A stretch of DNA of 6,255 bases from assembly GCA_002352375.1 (NCBI GenBank), contig DEIH01000084.1, positions 6,356 through 12,610 on the forward strand. The letters are read 5' to 3'. How positions within the stretch are numbered: position 1 is the stretch's first letter; every line of letters begins with the position of its first letter. Of the stretch, positions 1 to 6,220 are shown piece after piece. A program made the position numbers and the translations under genes. A model generated the notes under the pieces. That model was not told the DNA's origin and made no database searches. It saw only the letters and a program-made list of their open reading frames with translations. This DNA comes from Spirochaeta sp. UBA2779 (GTDB taxonomy: Bacteria; Spirochaetota; Spirochaetia; DSM-2461).

Positions 1-396
1 GACAGCGAGGGCTATAGCTTCCTCTTTGTTTCTCTGGCCCGGGCCGCAGGAATACCTGCAAGACCTGTTGGAGGAATCCTTGTGAATATCCAGGGTGAAA
101 CCCATTCCTGGTGGTGGGCTGAAGTCTGGATGGAAGGTGTGGGCTGGGTTCCCATCGATCCTGCTCTGGGCGACGGGGATGGTGAAGATGATGCCGGCTT
201 TTATTTCGGCAGCCTGGACAATCGGCATATAGCTTTTTCCCGGGGTATTCTTTCGGAAAAACCTTTACAGCCGAATCCCGAATTAAAGATACCTCAGAGT
301 TTTTATTCTCTTCAGGATGTCTGGGAAGAGATTTCGGGTAATATTGAGAGTTATAAAAGCTCCTGGCCGACTCCCCGGGTTACAGCTTCTTATTAG
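1..396 (+). CDS. Transglutaminase-like domain protein, 3' part only
   Basis: The reading frame is open from the first base and ends at TAG 394-396, leaving 131 C-terminal residues; the 5' part lies outside the window. The transglutaminase-like (papain-fold) core is recognisable: EGYSFLF followed by LARAAGIPAR at residues 3-21, then THSWWWAEVW at 34-43 and GWVPIDPALGDG at 48-59. Active members use a Cys-His-Asp triad for proteolysis or amide transfer. Here the Asp is present (D53), but Ser2 sits where the Cys of the common CEGY(A/S) motif belongs. H35 lies two residues too far from the following Glu because of three Trp codons in a row, so W37 takes the usual His register. The tail after residue 60 has no recognised domain. 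It may therefore be a non-catalytic member or a divergent subfamily. The GTG at 82 is internal to the domain and is not a start. Family assignment is confident; activity and substrate are unknown. Confidence 0.85.
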   Translation, partial: DSEGYSFLFVSLARAAGIPARPVGGILVNIQGETHSWWWAEVWMEGVGWVPIDPALGDGDGEDDAGFYFGSLDNRHIAFSRGILSEKPLQPNPELKIPQSFYSLQDVWEEISGNIESYKSSWPTPRVTASY

Positions 397-438
397 ACTT
401 ACCACTCCCTATATATTGTAAATATTATCTTTATCTTC

Positions 439-476
439 TTGCCAGCTCTTACAATGCAGGATATTCTTTTTATAAC
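439..476 (+). promoter_or_regulatory. Candidate sigma-70-type promoter(s) for glyA
   Basis: Two overlapping hexamer pairs, each with the optimal 17-bp spacer, lie in the gap before glyA. The first is TTGCCA (439-444) with TATTCT (462-467); the second is CTTACA (448-453) with TATAAC (471-476). The second has the better -10 and would start transcription near 483, giving a leader of about 27 nt that includes the Shine-Dalgarno sequence. No riboswitch could fit in so short a leader. No terminator with a T-tract is visible between the upstream gene and this promoter. The assignment rests on consensus matches only. Confidence 0.55.
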
Positions 477-493
477 CTAAAAATAGTCCCTCC

Positions 494-498
494 GGAGG
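494..498 (+). promoter_or_regulatory. Ribosome binding site of glyA
   Basis: A full GGAGG lies 11 nt before ATG 510-512 and fixes the glyA start. It is the right half of a perfect 10-bp palindrome, CCTCCGGAGG at 489-498. Confidence 0.75.
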
Positions 499-509
499 CT
501 TAAAAAATT

Positions 510-1811
510 ATGCCTGATAACAGAACCATTGCCGAAATCGACCCTGAACTGCATGCAGCCATGACCGATGAGCTCTCTCGGCAGAGAGACAGGCTGGAAC
601 TCATCGCTTCGGAAAATCTTGTTTCCCGGGCGGTCCTTGAAGCTGCCGGATCGGTTCTTACCAATAAATACGCTGAAGGATACCCCTCCAAACGGTATTA
701 TGGTGGATGTGAGTTTGTGGATGTAGCTGAAACTCTGGCAATCGAAAGAGCCAAAAAACTTTTTGGTGCCGAGTTTGCCAATGTACAGCCTCATGCGGGT
801 AGCCAGGCTAATATGTCCGCTTACCGGGCGGTGATGAACCACGGTGATACTCTACTTGGAATGAGTCTGGCCCATGGCGGTCACCTTACCCATGGTTCAC
901 CAGTCAGTTTCTCGGGGAAAGATTTCAATATCGTCAGTTACGGAGTGAGCAGGGAAACTGAAACCATCGATTATGATGAGCTGCGCAAATTGGCCCTTGA
1001 GCATAAACCCCGGATTATCGTTGCCGGTGCCTCGGCTTACCCCCGGGTTCTGGATTTTGAAAAATTCCGTGCCATTGCCGACGAATCAGGCGCTCTTCTG
1101 ATTACAGATATGGCTCATATCGCCGGTCTTGTAGCCGCCGGTGAGCATCCATCCCCTCTTCAGTATTCTCATATTACCACAACAACCACTCACAAAACCC
1201 TCAGAGGCCCCCGGGGCGGTATGATCCTTGTGGGTAAAGATATTGAGAACGATATGGGCATCGTGGCTCCCAAGTCCGGCAGAACAAAGAGAATCGGCGA
1301 GATTATCAACAGTGTTATTTTTCCCGGTACACAGGGCGGTCCCCTGATGCACATCATTGCAGCCAAGGCAGTCGCCTTCAAGGAAGCTCTGCAGCCGGAC
1401 TTCAAAGTTTATCAGAAACAGGTTAAAGAAAATGCCCAGGCACTGGCCAAGGCACTTACCGACGGTGGTGTAAGGCTGGTATCCGGGGGTACAGATAATC
1501 ATCTGATGCTTGTTGACCTCGGACCTCTGGATGTTACGGGTAAGGATGCCGAGACATGGCTGGATATAGCCGGTATGACTGTGAATAAAAATGCCATTCC
1601 TTTTGATCCCAAGCCGCCCAGAATCAGCTCCGGTATTCGAGTTGGAACTCCAGCCATTACCAGCCGGGGTTTGAAAACCAACGAAATGTCTGAAGTTGCC
1701 GGATACATGATCGATGCTCTGAAAAGCAGCGGAGATGAAGGGAAACTGAAAAGTATTGCAGAAAAGGTAAAAACTCTTTGCGACCGTTTCCCGGTGTACC
1801 CCGGACTGTAG
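510..1811 (+). CDS. glyA: Serine hydroxymethyltransferase (GlyA)
   Basis: This is the PLP enzyme that converts serine and tetrahydrofolate to glycine and 5,10-methylene-tetrahydrofolate in the cytoplasm, the main one-carbon supply. The 433-residue protein is full length. The family signature is clear: YAEGYPSKRYYGG at 54-66 (catalytic Glu56, Tyr64), LAHGGHLTHGS at 120-130, DMAH with Asp200 contacting the PLP ring nitrogen, TTTTTHKT with the Schiff-base Lys229, and SGIRVGTPAIT with carboxylate-binding Arg377. Asp200, His203 and Lys229 have the same numbers as in the E. coli enzyme. Arg377 is shifted by 14 from E. coli Arg363 because of an insertion at about 243-268 (IENDMGIVAPKSGRTKR region), a form I recall from Bacteroidetes-like and spirochaete SHMTs. 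The ATG is supported by GGAGG at 494-498. It appears to be transcribed alone from its own promoter, with a 218-bp gap downstream. Long antisense frames across it are shadows of its codon usage. Confidence 0.97.
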   Translation: MPDNRTIAEIDPELHAAMTDELSRQRDRLELIASENLVSRAVLEAAGSVLTNKYAEGYPSKRYYGGCEFVDVAETLAIERAKKLFGAEFANVQPHAGSQANMSAYRAVMNHGDTLLGMSLAHGGHLTHGSPVSFSGKDFNIVSYGVSRETETIDYDELRKLALEHKPRIIVAGASAYPRVLDFEKFRAIADESGALLITDMAHIAGLVAAGEHPSPLQYSHITTTTTHKTLRGPRGGMILVGKDIENDMGIVAPKSGRTKRIGEIINSVIFPGTQGGPLMHIIAAKAVAFKEALQPDFKVYQKQVKENAQALAKALTDGGVRLVSGGTDNHLMLVDLGPLDVTGKDAETWLDIAGMTVNKNAIPFDPKPPRISSGIRVGTPAITSRGLKTNEMSEVAGYMIDALKSSGDEGKLKSIAEKVKTLCDRFPVYPGL

Positions 1812-1829
1812 CATGATACGAGTGTCCCC

Positions 1830-1870
1830 AAGCTTGTTATAAAGCTTTGTAACCGGCTTTTAAAGCCGTT
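1830..1870 (+). terminator. Two stem-loops after glyA, possible non-canonical terminator
   Basis: Beginning 18 bp past the glyA stop, AAGCTT (1830-1835) pairs with AAGCTT (1842-1847) across a 6-nt loop. CGGCTT (1854-1859) pairs with AAGCCG (1863-1868) across a 3-nt loop, and AA/TT could extend that stem around a bulged C. Neither hairpin is followed by a T-tract on either strand, so neither is a textbook intrinsic terminator. They may instead protect the 3' end or mark a Rho-dependent end. The position supports a role in ending the glyA transcript. Confidence 0.35.
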
Positions 1871-1881
1871 AGGGTGGTGTG

Positions 1882-1896
1882 ATTACATATTGTAAT
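1882..1896. repeat. Inverted repeat ATTACA-TAT-TGTAAT, possible operator
   Basis: This is a perfect 6-bp inverted repeat with a 3-bp centre, 67 bp upstream of the -35 element of the Crp-like regulator gene. Dyads of this size are typical of dimeric regulators, but it does not match the Crp (TGTGA-N6-TCACA) or Fnr (TTGAT-N4-ATCAA) consensus. A TGTGA half-site overlaps its left edge (1878-1882), and another occurs alone at 1923-1927. In AT-rich intergenic DNA such a repeat can arise by chance. Confidence 0.25.
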
Positions 1897-1963
1897 TACT
1901 ATCAGAGAGTACTGTAGAAAAATGTGACAAGGTGGGGAACAGTAATAACAATAAGCTAATTGC

Positions 1964-1993
1964 TTGACGATGGATGCTCCTGCTCCTTAGAAT
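1964..1993 (+). promoter_or_regulatory. Candidate sigma-70-type promoter for the Crp-like regulator
   Basis: TTGACG (1964-1969) and TAGAAT (1988-1993) each match the consensus at five of six positions, with an 18-bp spacer. Transcription would start near 2000 with a leader of about 30 nt ending in GGAG at 2021-2024, 5 nt before ATG 2030. The spacer contains a tandem hexamer, TGCTCC twice (1975-1986). GATGC (1973-1977) and GCATC (1998-2002) bracket the -10 element and could be a regulator site. Confidence 0.6.
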
Positions 1994-2029
1994 GAGGGCA
2001 TCAATTGTTTCTTTCCTTTTGGAGACGGC

Positions 2030-3253
2030 ATGGGTAATCCCTTACAGCTGGGACTGGTAACTTACAACAGAGGCGCATATATCACGATTGAGGGTAAAAA
2101 CGCCAGTCTGTTTTACATAATCCGATCAGGCCGCGTCCGGATAGAAAAAGATCTGGATATACCTGAGGAAGAGGATGAAGCTATCCTCAATCCCGGCGAT
2201 TTCTTCGGTGTTGTCTCAACTATGAGTAATCACGCCCACATCGATAATGCGGTTGCCATGGATGACTGCACCTTGATTACAGTCCGTTCGGACCAGTACT
2301 CTCTCTTAATCGAGCGGAATACACCGGTTGCAATGAAAATAATAAATGGATTCTCCCGACAAGTGAGGTTACTGGACCAGGCCCTTACACGGCTTACATT
2401 TAAAAGCTCAGTGGAAGTGGATGAACGCCACCTTTTTCAGGTGGGGGAATACTACGCCAGGCAGAGTCAGTTCAATCAGGCCTTCTATGCCTACTACAAA
2501 TACTGCATCACCAATCCCAGGGGATCCAATGCTGCCATTGCCAAGCAGAGAATGGCTAAAATCAAACCCTATGCCAAAACGGCTAATTTAAATCCTGATA
2601 CTTCAAAATTTATCCGTCAGTATCCCAAGGATACAATGCTGTTTGCCGAGGGTGAAAGCGGCCCTGAACTGTTTATTATCCAGAAGGGCAGCATTCGGAT
2701 AACAAAAATTGTAAACAACAACGAAGTGCTTCTGGCTCTTTTGAAGAGTGGTGATATTTTCGGTGAGATGGCACTGCTTGAGAATAAACCCCGAAGTGCA
2801 TCGGCCATTGCCCATGAAGATTCTATTCTCATGGCGGTAAATCGGGCCAACTTCAAAGGCATGGTTGTCGAGCAGCCGAAAATTATTGCCAGGCTTACGT
2901 CCTCCCTTGCTGAACGCATCTGGAATCTGAACCGTCAGCTCCGGAATACTCTGATTGATGACCCTGTGGGCAGACTTTATGACAGTCTGGTTTTAGAGCT
3001 GGAGAAGGAACGCATGGATCTGACTTCCCGTCAGTCACATACCTTCGGGTTCGGGCCAAACGATTTGATTAACATGGTGGGACTGGCCAAAGATTCCGGC
3101 CGCGGGGCAATCGCCACCCTCCTGGAGAGTAAAGATCTCACCGTAGTGGATAATAAGCTCTACTCCTCTGACATCTCCCAGATAAAGAAGTCCGCAGAGT
3201 ATTACAAAAAAATGGAAATACGCCGGGAGTCCAGGCGGGAACGGTCGCGGTAG
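2030..3253 (+). CDS. Crp/Fnr-like regulator with two cyclic-nucleotide-binding domains
   Basis: A 407-residue soluble protein, about twice the usual Crp length. Domain order is cNMP-binding fold at about 8-125, a helical TPR-like spacer at about 133-182 (VGEYYARQSQFNQAFYAYYK), a second cNMP fold at about 195-300, then a Crp-type winged helix-turn-helix at about 310-380 (NDLINMVGLAKDSG to LYSSDIS). The second domain has an intact phosphate-binding cassette, GDIFGEMALLENKPRSASA, with Glu246 for the ribose and Arg255 for the phosphate. The first cassette, GDFFGVVSTMSNHAHID, has Val61 and His70 at those places and probably does not bind nucleotide. The last 15 residues are Arg-rich. A cAMP- or cGMP-responsive transcription factor is the likely role, but ligand and targets are unknown. 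The start is supported by GGAG at 2021-2024 and a good promoter. The hydrolase gene follows after 43 bp, probably co-transcribed. Confidence 0.85.
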   Translation: MGNPLQLGLVTYNRGAYITIEGKNASLFYIIRSGRVRIEKDLDIPEEEDEAILNPGDFFGVVSTMSNHAHIDNAVAMDDCTLITVRSDQYSLLIERNTPVAMKIINGFSRQVRLLDQALTRLTFKSSVEVDERHLFQVGEYYARQSQFNQAFYAYYKYCITNPRGSNAAIAKQRMAKIKPYAKTANLNPDTSKFIRQYPKDTMLFAEGESGPELFIIQKGSIRITKIVNNNEVLLALLKSGDIFGEMALLENKPRSASAIAHEDSILMAVNRANFKGMVVEQPKIIARLTSSLAERIWNLNRQLRNTLIDDPVGRLYDSLVLELEKERMDLTSRQSHTFGFGPNDLINMVGLAKDSGRGAIATLLESKDLTVVDNKLYSSDISQIKKSAEYYKKMEIRRESRRERSR

Positions 3254-3296
3254 GATAGGTTTATTCCTGATTTGAGTGATTAATAATTCAGTAAAT

Positions 3297-4634
3297 ATGA
3301 ATAAAATTTTGAAATATGCAGGGCTACTGGCCCTTGTTCTTCTTATACTTTTTATAACATTGCTTGGTGTGAATGCCGGGAGGCAGCCGGATCTGCAGCC
3401 CTGGCATTACATGAGTTTTCCTCCTGATAATTTAACAGAAGATGACTATTCTTCTTTTGAGGAATATCTGACTGCTGAGCAGGACTATATTAGTAATATC
3501 TATACGTCTCTTGCAGAAGACTCAACTCAGAAATTTACAAGATACACCAAAGGTGATGTCTTTTCTCCAGTAATCGATGGTGATAATCAGAACAGCTCTT
3601 TTATTCTTTACCCCCGGGGAGATGAGTTCAAGGGCGGTGTTCTGCTTGTTCATGGGCTTTCTGATTCTCCTTACCACATGCGCAGGATAGGGGAGTTTCT
3701 TTCAGATGACGGGTATTATGTAATCGGTCTGCGGCTTCCCGGTCATGGAACGGTTCCCTCAGCTCTGATTGATGTTCGCTGGCAGGATTGGTATCAAGCG
3801 GTTGAGTTTGCCGCGGGGTTTGTTCAAAAGGAAATAATCAGTCGGGGATCGGGTATCTTCATAATGGGTGGATTCTCAACAGGTGCTGCTCTTAATGTTC
3901 GGTATACCCTGGAACAGATAATTGAAGGCGGTAATCATCTGCCCGATAAGCTTTTGTTTTTTTCCCCGGCATTCGGAATTACACCTTATGCAAAGCTTAC
4001 AAAAATCCCCAGGATTTTCAATTGGATTCCATTCCTTAATAAGTTTAAATGGCAGAGTATCGAGCCGGAATACGACCCCTACCGCTATACTTCCTGGTCA
4101 TTTAACATCGGATTTCAGATTTACGAGCTGGCGAAGATGAACTGGAAACTTGTGAAGAAGGTTTCATCCCGGGAGGAATATCGGGAAAAGGTTCCGTCTA
4201 TGATAGCTTTTCAATCCCGTCTTGATGCCACAGTACTCCCACAGAAGGTGTATGAACTTTTTGACAGGATAGCACCGGTGGAGAGTCAGCTTTTTATTTT
4301 TGATGTGAATAGACGGTACCAGCCGATACTCTCGGATGATGTTCTGAACTGGTCGCAGGATATGATTCCCGGTGATCGTGTGAAAGATATGATTCGTATG
4401 ATACCCGGTGATGGCATCTGGCCTGAATCTATTTATGCTGTTTCCCACCTGAGTGTTCCCATATCACCGGAGGATGCTGTTTACGGGGAAGATTCTCTGA
4501 TTGGTGGATTAAACCTTAAGGGTGAAAAAGCGGTGCTGAGAACCGGTATTGATTTTCAAAGGCTGCGGTACAATCCTTTCTTCCCGGAGATGGAGGAAAA
4601 AGTGATGGATTTTATATCAGATAGTTATTACTAA
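3297..4634 (+). CDS. Membrane-anchored alpha/beta hydrolase (lipase/esterase-like)
   Basis: From ATG 3297 the protein has 445 residues. An uncleaved signal anchor or signal peptide (MNKILK, then about 19 hydrophobic residues at 7-25) suggests export to the periplasm or cell surface. After a helical, acidic stretch, the alpha/beta hydrolase fold starts with VLLVHGLSDSP (oxyanion His119-Gly120), then LRLPGHG at 145-151 as in monoacylglycerol-lipase-like enzymes. The nucleophile elbow GFSTG contains Ser194; Asp310 (SRLDATV) and His384 (AVSHLSV) complete the triad. The 74-residue gap between Asp and His is longer than usual and includes a 12-residue-period duplication. Carboxylic ester hydrolysis is inferred; substrate is unknown. 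A GTG at 3276 in the same frame, directly after a TGA, would add seven residues (452 aa). Neither start has a good Shine-Dalgarno sequence; the ATG gives the more typical signal sequence. No promoter is evident in the gap, so it probably depends on the regulator gene upstream. It ends 12 bp from the convergent gene. Confidence 0.85.
   Translation: MNKILKYAGLLALVLLILFITLLGVNAGRQPDLQPWHYMSFPPDNLTEDDYSSFEEYLTAEQDYISNIYTSLAEDSTQKFTRYTKGDVFSPVIDGDNQNSSFILYPRGDEFKGGVLLVHGLSDSPYHMRRIGEFLSDDGYYVIGLRLPGHGTVPSALIDVRWQDWYQAVEFAAGFVQKEIISRGSGIFIMGGFSTGAALNVRYTLEQIIEGGNHLPDKLLFFSPAFGITPYAKLTKIPRIFNWIPFLNKFKWQSIEPEYDPYRYTSWSFNIGFQIYELAKMNWKLVKKVSSREEYREKVPSMIAFQSRLDATVLPQKVYELFDRIAPVESQLFIFDVNRRYQPILSDDVLNWSQDMIPGDRVKDMIRMIPGDGIWPESIYAVSHLSVPISPEDAVYGEDSLIGGLNLKGEKAVLRTGIDFQRLRYNPFFPEMEEKVMDFISDSYY
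4362..4412 (+). repeat. Short in-frame direct repeat within the hydrolase gene
   Basis: ATGATTCCCGGTGAT (4362-4376) and ATGATACCCGGTGAT (4398-4412) differ by one base and are 36 bp apart, so MIPGD is repeated with a 12-residue period between the catalytic Asp and His. It looks like a small internal duplication in a loop insertion. Confidence 0.6.
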
Positions 4635-4646
4635 CAGCCAGGTTTT

Positions 4647-6185
4647 CTAGCGGTACTTTTTTGAATTAATTTTGAACTTATCCACCCGTAATCCCATAAT
4701 CCGCTCGGATATCCCCAGCTTTCTGGCTGCTTCGGCACGGTTTCCCCGGGATGACTTCAGCGCCTCCATGAGCAGTTCTTTCTCAAGTTTATCCAATGCT
4801 TCAGGCAGGGTGGATGCCAGTCCGGTTCCGGTGGATTCAGCAGACTGAAGACTGGGAGGAAGGTGATAGGCATGGATAACACCGTCGGTGGAGAGCAGTA
4901 CCGCCCTCTCGATGCAGTTCTCCACTTCTCTGACGTTACCCGGCCAGTGGTAGCTGGTAAGAAGATCGATAGATGAACTTGAAATACGTTTGACATTATT
5001 ACGGTTCTTTTTGGAGTATTTTTCAACAAAGTGATCGGCCAGGAGCATGATGTCCCCATGGCGCTCCCTTAATGGGGGCAGATGAATGGGAAAAACATTC
5101 AGCCTGTAGAATAAATCTTCTCGGAATGTGCCAAGTGCAATCTCTTCTTCCAGGGGGCGGTTGGTTGCGGCAATAATCCGCAGGTCTACTGGAATTGTTT
5201 TATCTCCGCCGACTCGCTCAATTTCCCTTTCCTGGAGAACCCGGAGAAGCTTTACCTGGAGTAGGGGGGATAGATCGCCGATTTCATCCAGAAATATGGT
5301 GCCGCCGTCGGCCATTTCAAACCGGCCTTTCCGGGTTTTAACTGCCCCGGTGAAAGCTCCCTCCTCATGTCCGAAGAGCTCTGATTCTATAACTCCTTCA
5401 GGCAGGGCGGCACAGTTCACCTTTATAAAACTTTTTCCCGAACGGGGACTGTTGTAATGAAGGGCGTTGGCGATAAGCTCCTTACCGGTTCCGCTTTCAC
5501 CGCGAATCAGGACCGTCGCTTCACTGGGAGCCACCTGCCTGAGGAGTTCGTACACCTGCTTCATGGAACGGGTGCTGCCTATCATGTTTTTCGGCTGGAA
5601 AGATTCCCGTAAGGCCTCCTGAAGTCTGGCATTCTCTTTCTCCAGGGCTCTCTGAGCCTCCTCACCATTCCGCCGCAGTTCTACAGCCCGGGCTATCATA
5701 CTGCCGATTATCGTGAGAAGGCGGACATCTTCATCCAATGCAATCTCATCACCGAAGAGACGGTCGCTTGAAAGGGCTCCGCAGGTTTCCTGGTCAATTT
5801 TAATAGGAACACATATAAAGGCTGTTGAGGTGTCCTCTGAACGTGCTCCGGTTTTATCCAGAAACTCAGGTTCTGCGGAAATATCGGGAACGATCATCGG
5901 TCGGCCTGTCTGTACCACCTGTCCGGTAATTCCTTCCCCCAGCTTGTATCGGCCCCGGGCCTGCTCCTTACCTGTCAGGCCGTAGGCGGCGGATATTCGT
6001 ATTTCTTTTGATTGACGGTTTAAGAGGGTAACAGTTCCCCTGTGCATTCCCATATGGTCGGCAATAGCTTCCAGAACTTGTGAGACAACCTGATCCAGAT
6101 TGATACTGCCCTCCAGTATCTGGCTGATTTCAAAGAGAAGGGTGAGTTCCTGTATTCGACGACGGTAGTGTCTTCCATTAACCAT
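4647..6185 (-). CDS. NifA-type sigma-54-dependent transcriptional activator
   Basis: From ATG (complement of 6183-6185) the product has 512 residues in the NifA layout. It has an N-terminal GAF domain at about 25-165, a short coiled coil at about 166-195, a sigma-54-interacting AAA+ domain at about 200-435, and a Fis-type helix-turn-helix at about 481-506 (GNRAEAARKLGISERIMGLR). Walker A GESGTGKE (Lys235), the sigma-54-contacting GAFTGA loop (276-281), Walker B IFLDE (Asp300, Glu301) and the arginines of FREDLFYRLNVFPI are all intact, so it should remodel the sigma-54 holoenzyme. The linker before the HTH has no cysteines, so it lacks the Cys pair of oxygen-sensing rhizobial NifA. GAF ligand and targets are unknown, and no nif gene is in view, so I give no gene symbol. 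An in-frame TTG at 6233, right after a stop, would add 16 residues (528 aa). The ATG fits the family start (RRRIQELTLLFEISQ follows), but neither start has a Shine-Dalgarno sequence. Confidence 0.92.
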   Translation of the reverse strand: MVNGRHYRRRIQELTLLFEISQILEGSINLDQVVSQVLEAIADHMGMHRGTVTLLNRQSKEIRISAAYGLTGKEQARGRYKLGEGITGQVVQTGRPMIVPDISAEPEFLDKTGARSEDTSTAFICVPIKIDQETCGALSSDRLFGDEIALDEDVRLLTIIGSMIARAVELRRNGEEAQRALEKENARLQEALRESFQPKNMIGSTRSMKQVYELLRQVAPSEATVLIRGESGTGKELIANALHYNSPRSGKSFIKVNCAALPEGVIESELFGHEEGAFTGAVKTRKGRFEMADGGTIFLDEIGDLSPLLQVKLLRVLQEREIERVGGDKTIPVDLRIIAATNRPLEEEIALGTFREDLFYRLNVFPIHLPPLRERHGDIMLLADHFVEKYSKKNRNNVKRISSSSIDLLTSYHWPGNVREVENCIERAVLLSTDGVIHAYHLPPSLQSAESTGTGLASTLPEALDKLEKELLMEALKSSRGNRAEAARKLGISERIMGLRVDKFKINSKKYR

Positions 6186-6191
6186 GAATGG

Positions 6192-6220
6192 AACATACAG
6201 GAATGTAGGTAAGGTGGCAA
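6192..6220 (-). promoter_or_regulatory. Candidate promoter of the NifA-type gene
   Basis: Read on the minus strand, TTGCCA (complement of 6215-6220) and TATGTT (complement of 6192-6197) are separated by 17 bp. Only 6 nt lie between the -10 and ATG 6185, which would put the transcription start at about the first codon. The -10 is a weak 4/6 match. If the TTG start at 6233 were used, these elements would be inside the coding region and the assignment would fail. Confidence 0.35.

Noticed and set aside
489..498. Palindrome CCTCCGGAGG as a switch hiding the glyA Shine-Dalgarno sequence
   Set aside because: A perfect 10-bp palindrome has no loop, so it cannot fold on itself into a stable hairpin; it is probably a coincidence of the GGAGG.
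477..842. 121-codon minus-strand frame over the glyA start
   Set aside because: It overlaps the glyA promoter region and 5' end, has no family resemblance, and has no independent support.
1086..1814. 242-codon open frame antisense to glyA
   Set aside because: It lies fully within the well-supported glyA gene, its translation shows no recognisable domain, and it is explained by glyA codon usage.
1812..2029. Small gene or structured RNA in the gap between glyA and the Crp-like gene
   Set aside because: No start with a ribosome binding site and open frame of useful length is visible, and the dyads are too small and separate to match a known RNA class.
4635..4663. Bidirectional terminator between the convergent genes
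   Set aside because: There is a T-run at 4657-4662, but no convincing stem precedes it on either strand.
5128..5457. 109-codon plus-strand frame within the NifA-type gene
   Set aside because: It is a shadow frame across the conserved AAA+ coding region, with a low-complexity Ser/Arg-rich translation.
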